Source: Sediminibacterium sp.
GTDB taxonomy: Bacteria > Bacteroidota > Bacteroidia > Chitinophagales > Chitinophagaceae
Direction: 5' to 3'
Assembly (NCBI GenBank): GCA_016786865.1
Contig: JAEUVE010000011.1
Span: forward strand, 186,001 to 250,000
DNA length: 64,000 nt
Below, in pieces: positions 61,294 through 64,000 of this stretch. Every line of letters begins with the position of its first letter. The stretch's first letter is position 1. The position numbers and the translations under genes were made by a program. The notes under the pieces are model-generated. The model worked only from the letters and a program-made list of their open reading frames with translations. It did no database searches and was not told the DNA's origin.

Positions 61294-63039
61294 ATGCCAA
61301 TCATCCAACCATTCAGAAGAATCTTATTTGCTGCCCTGTTGTTTGCAGGTTGCGAGCAATCCACAAAACAAAACGAAACCACAACAGCCGGAGCCGCTGA
61401 TAGTGCCAATGCAGCCAAGTGGTGGAAAGAAGCTATTATTTACCAGATCTATCCCCGCAGTTTCAAAGACAGTGATGGGGATGGAGTGGGAGATTTAAAA
61501 GGAATCATCTCCAAACTGGATTATATCCAAAGCCTGGGTGTAACGGCAGTATGGCTGAATCCGATATACAGTTCGCCTAACGACGACAACGGATACGATA
61601 TCAGCGATTACCGGAACATCATGAAGGAGTTTGGTACCATGGAAGATTTTGATGTGTTGCTGAAAGGGCTGCACGACCGAAAGATTAAACTGATCATGGA
61701 CCTGGTGGTGAACCACAGCAGTGATGAACACGAATGGTTTAAACAGAGCAGGAGTTCCAGAACCAATCAATACAGAAACTATTATCACTGGTGGGAAGCG
61801 GAAAGAGGAAAACCCAATTACCGCTACAGCCTGTTCGATGTAAACCACGATGCATGGAAATACGACAGCCTTACCAATTCGTATTACCTGCATTATTTTT
61901 CGCGGAAACAACCCGACCTGAACTGGGAAAATCCCGCGTTAAGAAAAGAAGTGTATGGCATCATGCAATTCTGGGCCAACAAAGGCATCGACGGATTTCG
62001 GTTAGACGCATTTGGGTTTGCCGCCAAAGACACAACGTTCCCGGCCTTCCCCAAGGGCTATGAAAAGAATTTCATGGCATACTATTCCATGGTGCCCGGT
62101 ATACACGATTACTTAAAAGAAATGCACCGCGAAGTATTCAGTAAATACGATGTGATGAGTGTGGCAGAAGGAGCAGGAAATAGTTTTGAAGATGCACATA
62201 ACCTGGTGGATGCATCGCGGAAAGAATTGCACATGGCTTATGCATTTGAAGGAGTGGATATCGCCAGGGCGGAAGGATACAGTATTCCTCATTTTAAGAA
62301 AGTATTCAGCAAATGGGACAGTGCATTTGCCAAAGAAGGATGGATATCGGTATTCCTGGCCAATCACGACCAGGCGCGGATGGTGAGCCGATATGGCAAC
62401 GACAGCGAAGCGTATCGCGATTTGTCTGCCAAAATGTTGAACACCTTTATATTGTCTATGCGGGGCACACCTTATTTGTACAATGGCGATGAACTGGCCA
62501 TGACCAATGCAGGGTTTACCAGCATCAACGACTATCGGGATATGGCAACCCTGAACGAGTACAAAAACCAGGTGAACCAAAAAGCAGATATTGCAGCCTA
62601 CCTGCGAAAGTTACAATTCGAGTGCAGAGACAATGGCCGCACACCGTTTCAGTGGGATGCAAGTGCGCAGGCAGGATTCAGTACCGGAAAGCCGTGGATC
62701 AATGTAAACCGCAATTATACCCGGATCAATGCGGCAACACAGGAAAAGGATCCGAACAGCGTGTTGAATTATTTCAGAAAGATGGTGGCGCTGCGCAAGG
62801 CAAATCCGGTGTTGACTTATGGAAAATACAGCCTGGTGGATCCCGAACATACCACTGTGTATGCGTATACCCGCGAATGGAAGGGAGAAAAGCTGCTGGT
62901 GCTGCTCAATTTCAGCGATAAGCCGGCAACGGTAAAAACGGGGTATGCACTGGATAAGGCCCGGGTGCTGATACAAAACTATCCAACCAGCAGCGGCGAA
63001 CAACTGCGGCCTTATGAAGCGGTGATCTACAAGCTATAG
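61294..63039 (+). CDS. GH13 alpha-glucosidase (oligo-1,6-glucosidase type) lipoprotein
   Basis: A 581-residue lipoprotein (lipobox FAGC, Cys20) with a short Ser/Thr/Ala linker. The GH13 barrel begins WWKEAIIYQIYPRSF and contains the conserved regions DLVVNHSSDEH, DGFRLDAFGFA with nucleophile Asp, MSVAEGAG with acid/base Glu and VFLANHDQARMV with the third Asp. The opening matches oligo-1,6-glucosidase and trehalose-6-phosphate hydrolase relatives. Being lipid-anchored, it would act on alpha-glucosides at the periplasmic or surface side. It may feed glucose to the sucrose and GH65-like systems elsewhere in the window, an inference. TATATTTA (61283-61290) lies three bases before the start. Confidence 0.9.
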   Translation: MPIIQPFRRILFAALLFAGCEQSTKQNETTTAGAADSANAAKWWKEAIIYQIYPRSFKDSDGDGVGDLKGIISKLDYIQSLGVTAVWLNPIYSSPNDDNGYDISDYRNIMKEFGTMEDFDVLLKGLHDRKIKLIMDLVVNHSSDEHEWFKQSRSSRTNQYRNYYHWWEAERGKPNYRYSLFDVNHDAWKYDSLTNSYYLHYFSRKQPDLNWENPALRKEVYGIMQFWANKGIDGFRLDAFGFAAKDTTFPAFPKGYEKNFMAYYSMVPGIHDYLKEMHREVFSKYDVMSVAEGAGNSFEDAHNLVDASRKELHMAYAFEGVDIARAEGYSIPHFKKVFSKWDSAFAKEGWISVFLANHDQARMVSRYGNDSEAYRDLSAKMLNTFILSMRGTPYLYNGDELAMTNAGFTSINDYRDMATLNEYKNQVNQKADIAAYLRKLQFECRDNGRTPFQWDASAQAGFSTGKPWINVNRNYTRINAATQEKDPNSVLNYFRKMVALRKANPVLTYGKYSLVDPEHTTVYAYTREWKGEKLLVLLNFSDKPATVKTGYALDKARVLIQNYPTSSGEQLRPYEAVIYKL

Positions 63040-63065
63040 GAAGGGCTTATTAACGTACAAGTTTG

Positions 63066-63170
63066 TCGGAGATAAGAAATAAAAAATCCGATAAATATTG
63101 TTAAAATGCGCACTTTTATGTTTAAATTTAATCGAAATATCGGAATTATTCCGATAAAAATGTTCAAAAT
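63066..63170 (+). promoter_or_regulatory. Double inverted-repeat operator of the AbiE toxin-antitoxin operon
   Basis: The second repeat, TATCGGAATTATTCCGATA (63138-63156), is an uninterrupted 8-bp inverted repeat with a 3-base spacer. The first is a TCGGA (63066-63070) / TCCGA (63087-63091) pair 16 bp apart. The sequences after the two TCCGA half-sites are also similar (63087-63107 and 63150-63170: TCCGATAAA, then TGTT and AAAAT). This layout, two inverted repeats before an abiEi gene, resembles the autoregulatory sites described for AbiE systems. Confidence 0.6.
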
Positions 63171-63178
63171 TTACATAA

Positions 63179-63817
63179 ATGGAGTTTCTGGAAGCTATAA
63201 GAGATTATGCGGAACAGCCTATTACCAAACAGGTAATCCTTGATTTGCTAAAGGATTATAAAAGGCCGTATGATAAAATAGCGGAACTGGTAAAACAAGG
63301 TATTCTTGTACTAGTAAGAAGAGGCGTGTATATACCGGGCCCTAAACTGAATATTGCCAAACCGGAAGCTTTCCTTTTAGCCAATCACCTATTAGGGCCA
63401 AGTTATGTTTCATTGGAAAGTGCATTGTCTTATTGGGGATTTATTCCTGAAAAAGTGTATGAAACCAGTTCCGTTACCACCCAAAAGAGCGCGGTGTATC
63501 AAACGGCAGCAGGAAGATTCAGCTATATTCATATTCCCTTGCCTTATTATTCTTTTGGTATACAGCAGGTAGAATTAACAAAAAAACAGACGGTGTTGAT
63601 GGCAACGCCAGAGAAAGCTTTATGCGATAAAATTATAGCCACCTCTGGAATAATACTCCGCAGTTCAAAGCAGGTTAAAGAATTTCTATTGGAAGATCTC
63701 AGGATGGAAAGGGATGTGCTTAGAAAACTTAATTATCAGGAGATGAATCGTTGGAGGGTTGATGCGCCTAAAAAGGGAAGCCTTGATATACTAACAAAAA
63801 CACTGGAAGAATTATGA
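63179..63817 (+). CDS. AbiEi-type antitoxin and transcriptional regulator
   Basis: A 212-residue protein. An N-terminal winged helix (ITKQVILDLLKDYKRPYDKI, LVKQGILVLVRRGVYIPG) is followed by the AbiEi C-terminal antitoxin part (ANHLLGPSYVSLESALSYWG, TPEKALCDKIIAT). These are features of the type IV antitoxins of AbiE abortive-infection systems, which repress their own promoter and counteract the nucleotidyltransferase toxin. The stop overlaps the start of the next gene by four bases (ATGA). The operator repeats upstream support self-regulation. Confidence 0.88.
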   Translation: MEFLEAIRDYAEQPITKQVILDLLKDYKRPYDKIAELVKQGILVLVRRGVYIPGPKLNIAKPEAFLLANHLLGPSYVSLESALSYWGFIPEKVYETSSVTTQKSAVYQTAAGRFSYIHIPLPYYSFGIQQVELTKKQTVLMATPEKALCDKIIATSGIILRSSKQVKEFLLEDLRMERDVLRKLNYQEMNRWRVDAPKKGSLDILTKTLEEL

Positions 63818-64000
63818 TAAAGCAATGGTTGGAAGAATATAAACCAACAAGCCGGGAGCAGGCAGAACAAGCCCTTCGGGAAATCATGCAGGAAATTGCT
63901 CTCGCTGGTTTGCAGCGGACAGGTTTTTTTGAAAAGGCAGCTTTTTACGGAGGCACTGCCCTGCGTGTATTTTATGGGTTAGACAGGTTTTCCGAAGACC
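63814..64000 (+). CDS. AbiEii-type nucleotidyltransferase toxin, 3' end cut by window
   Basis: Sixty-two codons are visible from ATG 63814. The reading frame runs KQWLEEYKP, REIMQEIALAGLQRTGFF and FYGGTALRVFYGLDRFSED, where GGTALR is the nucleotidyltransferase motif of the AbiEii/AbiGii family and the frame continues into the catalytic DLDF-type site beyond the window. Members of this toxin family transfer nucleotides to tRNA or bind GTP and stop growth, for example after phage infection. Start overlaps the antitoxin stop by four bases, so the pair is translationally coupled. Confidence 0.85.
   Translation, partial: MIKQWLEEYKPTSREQAEQALREIMQEIALAGLQRTGFFEKAAFYGGTALRVFYGLDRFSED

Overview
The window is a stretch of chromosome from a member of the Bacteroidota, most likely family Chitinophagaceae. 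The support is a SusC/SusD pair, gldF-gldG, a MurF-alanine racemase fusion, lipoproteins with Bacteroidota-style lipoboxes, and promoters of the Bacteroidota form TTG...TAnnTTTG. Genes are dense and mixed in strand. I see no rRNA, tRNA, insertion sequence, prophage or CRISPR array. The family-level placement is inferred; the phylum is well supported.

Layout. 1-9.9 kb: a metallo-beta-lactamase-fold protein (5' end cut by the window), a serine beta-lactamase-like hydrolase, a small secreted basic/acidic protein, a NIPSNAP protein, a 16-repeat TPR protein, a LolA-like protein and a 1006-residue BNR-repeat protein, nearly all exported. 10-31.6 kb: an accessory nutrient or polymer-processing locus made of a LacI-type regulator with an adjacent operator, divergent susC-susD, two tandem giant FG-GAP/ASPIC lipoproteins, a membrane-anchored SRPBCC-GyrI protein, a GH65-like hydrolase, an unknown small exported protein, and two vanadium-haloperoxidase-type PAP2 lipoproteins enclosing two outer-membrane barrels. 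31.6-35.8 kb (minus strand): a sucrose operon of sugar/H+ symporter, fructokinase and amylosucrase. 36-48 kb: housekeeping genes (acpP-fabF-rnc, methylmalonyl-CoA epimerase, iscS-iscU-iscA, gldF-gldG-terC-murF/alr). 48-51 kb (minus strand): a four-gene operon of an unknown SHGC/CPPYNC protein, a multi-pass membrane protein, a histidine kinase and a LuxR-type response regulator. 51-61.3 kb: a probable small RNA, lspA, an amidohydrolase lipoprotein, enoyl-CoA hydratase-fumC, a TRIC-like channel, a B12-binding subunit, an aldo/keto reductase, gltX, a polysaccharide deacetylase and tatD. 61.3-64 kb: a GH13 alpha-glucosidase lipoprotein, then an AbiEi/AbiEii type IV toxin-antitoxin pair cut by the window end.

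How parts work together. The 10-31.6 kb block looks like an outer-membrane uptake system with its own surface lipoproteins and redox or dephosphorylating enzymes. The sucrose operon would import sucrose, build alpha-glucan from its glucose and phosphorylate the fructose. The lipoprotein glucosidase at 61.3 kb could supply glucose from alpha-glucosides.

Two cross-cutting observations stand out. Many genes carry a TAnnTTTG-like -7 element exactly four bases before the start codon, which predicts leaderless mRNAs and settles several start choices. Several intergenic spaces hold clean inverted repeats that look like operators or RNA structures (11.0 kb, 11.2 kb, 23.8 kb, 37.3 kb, 51.0-51.2 kb, 63.1 kb).
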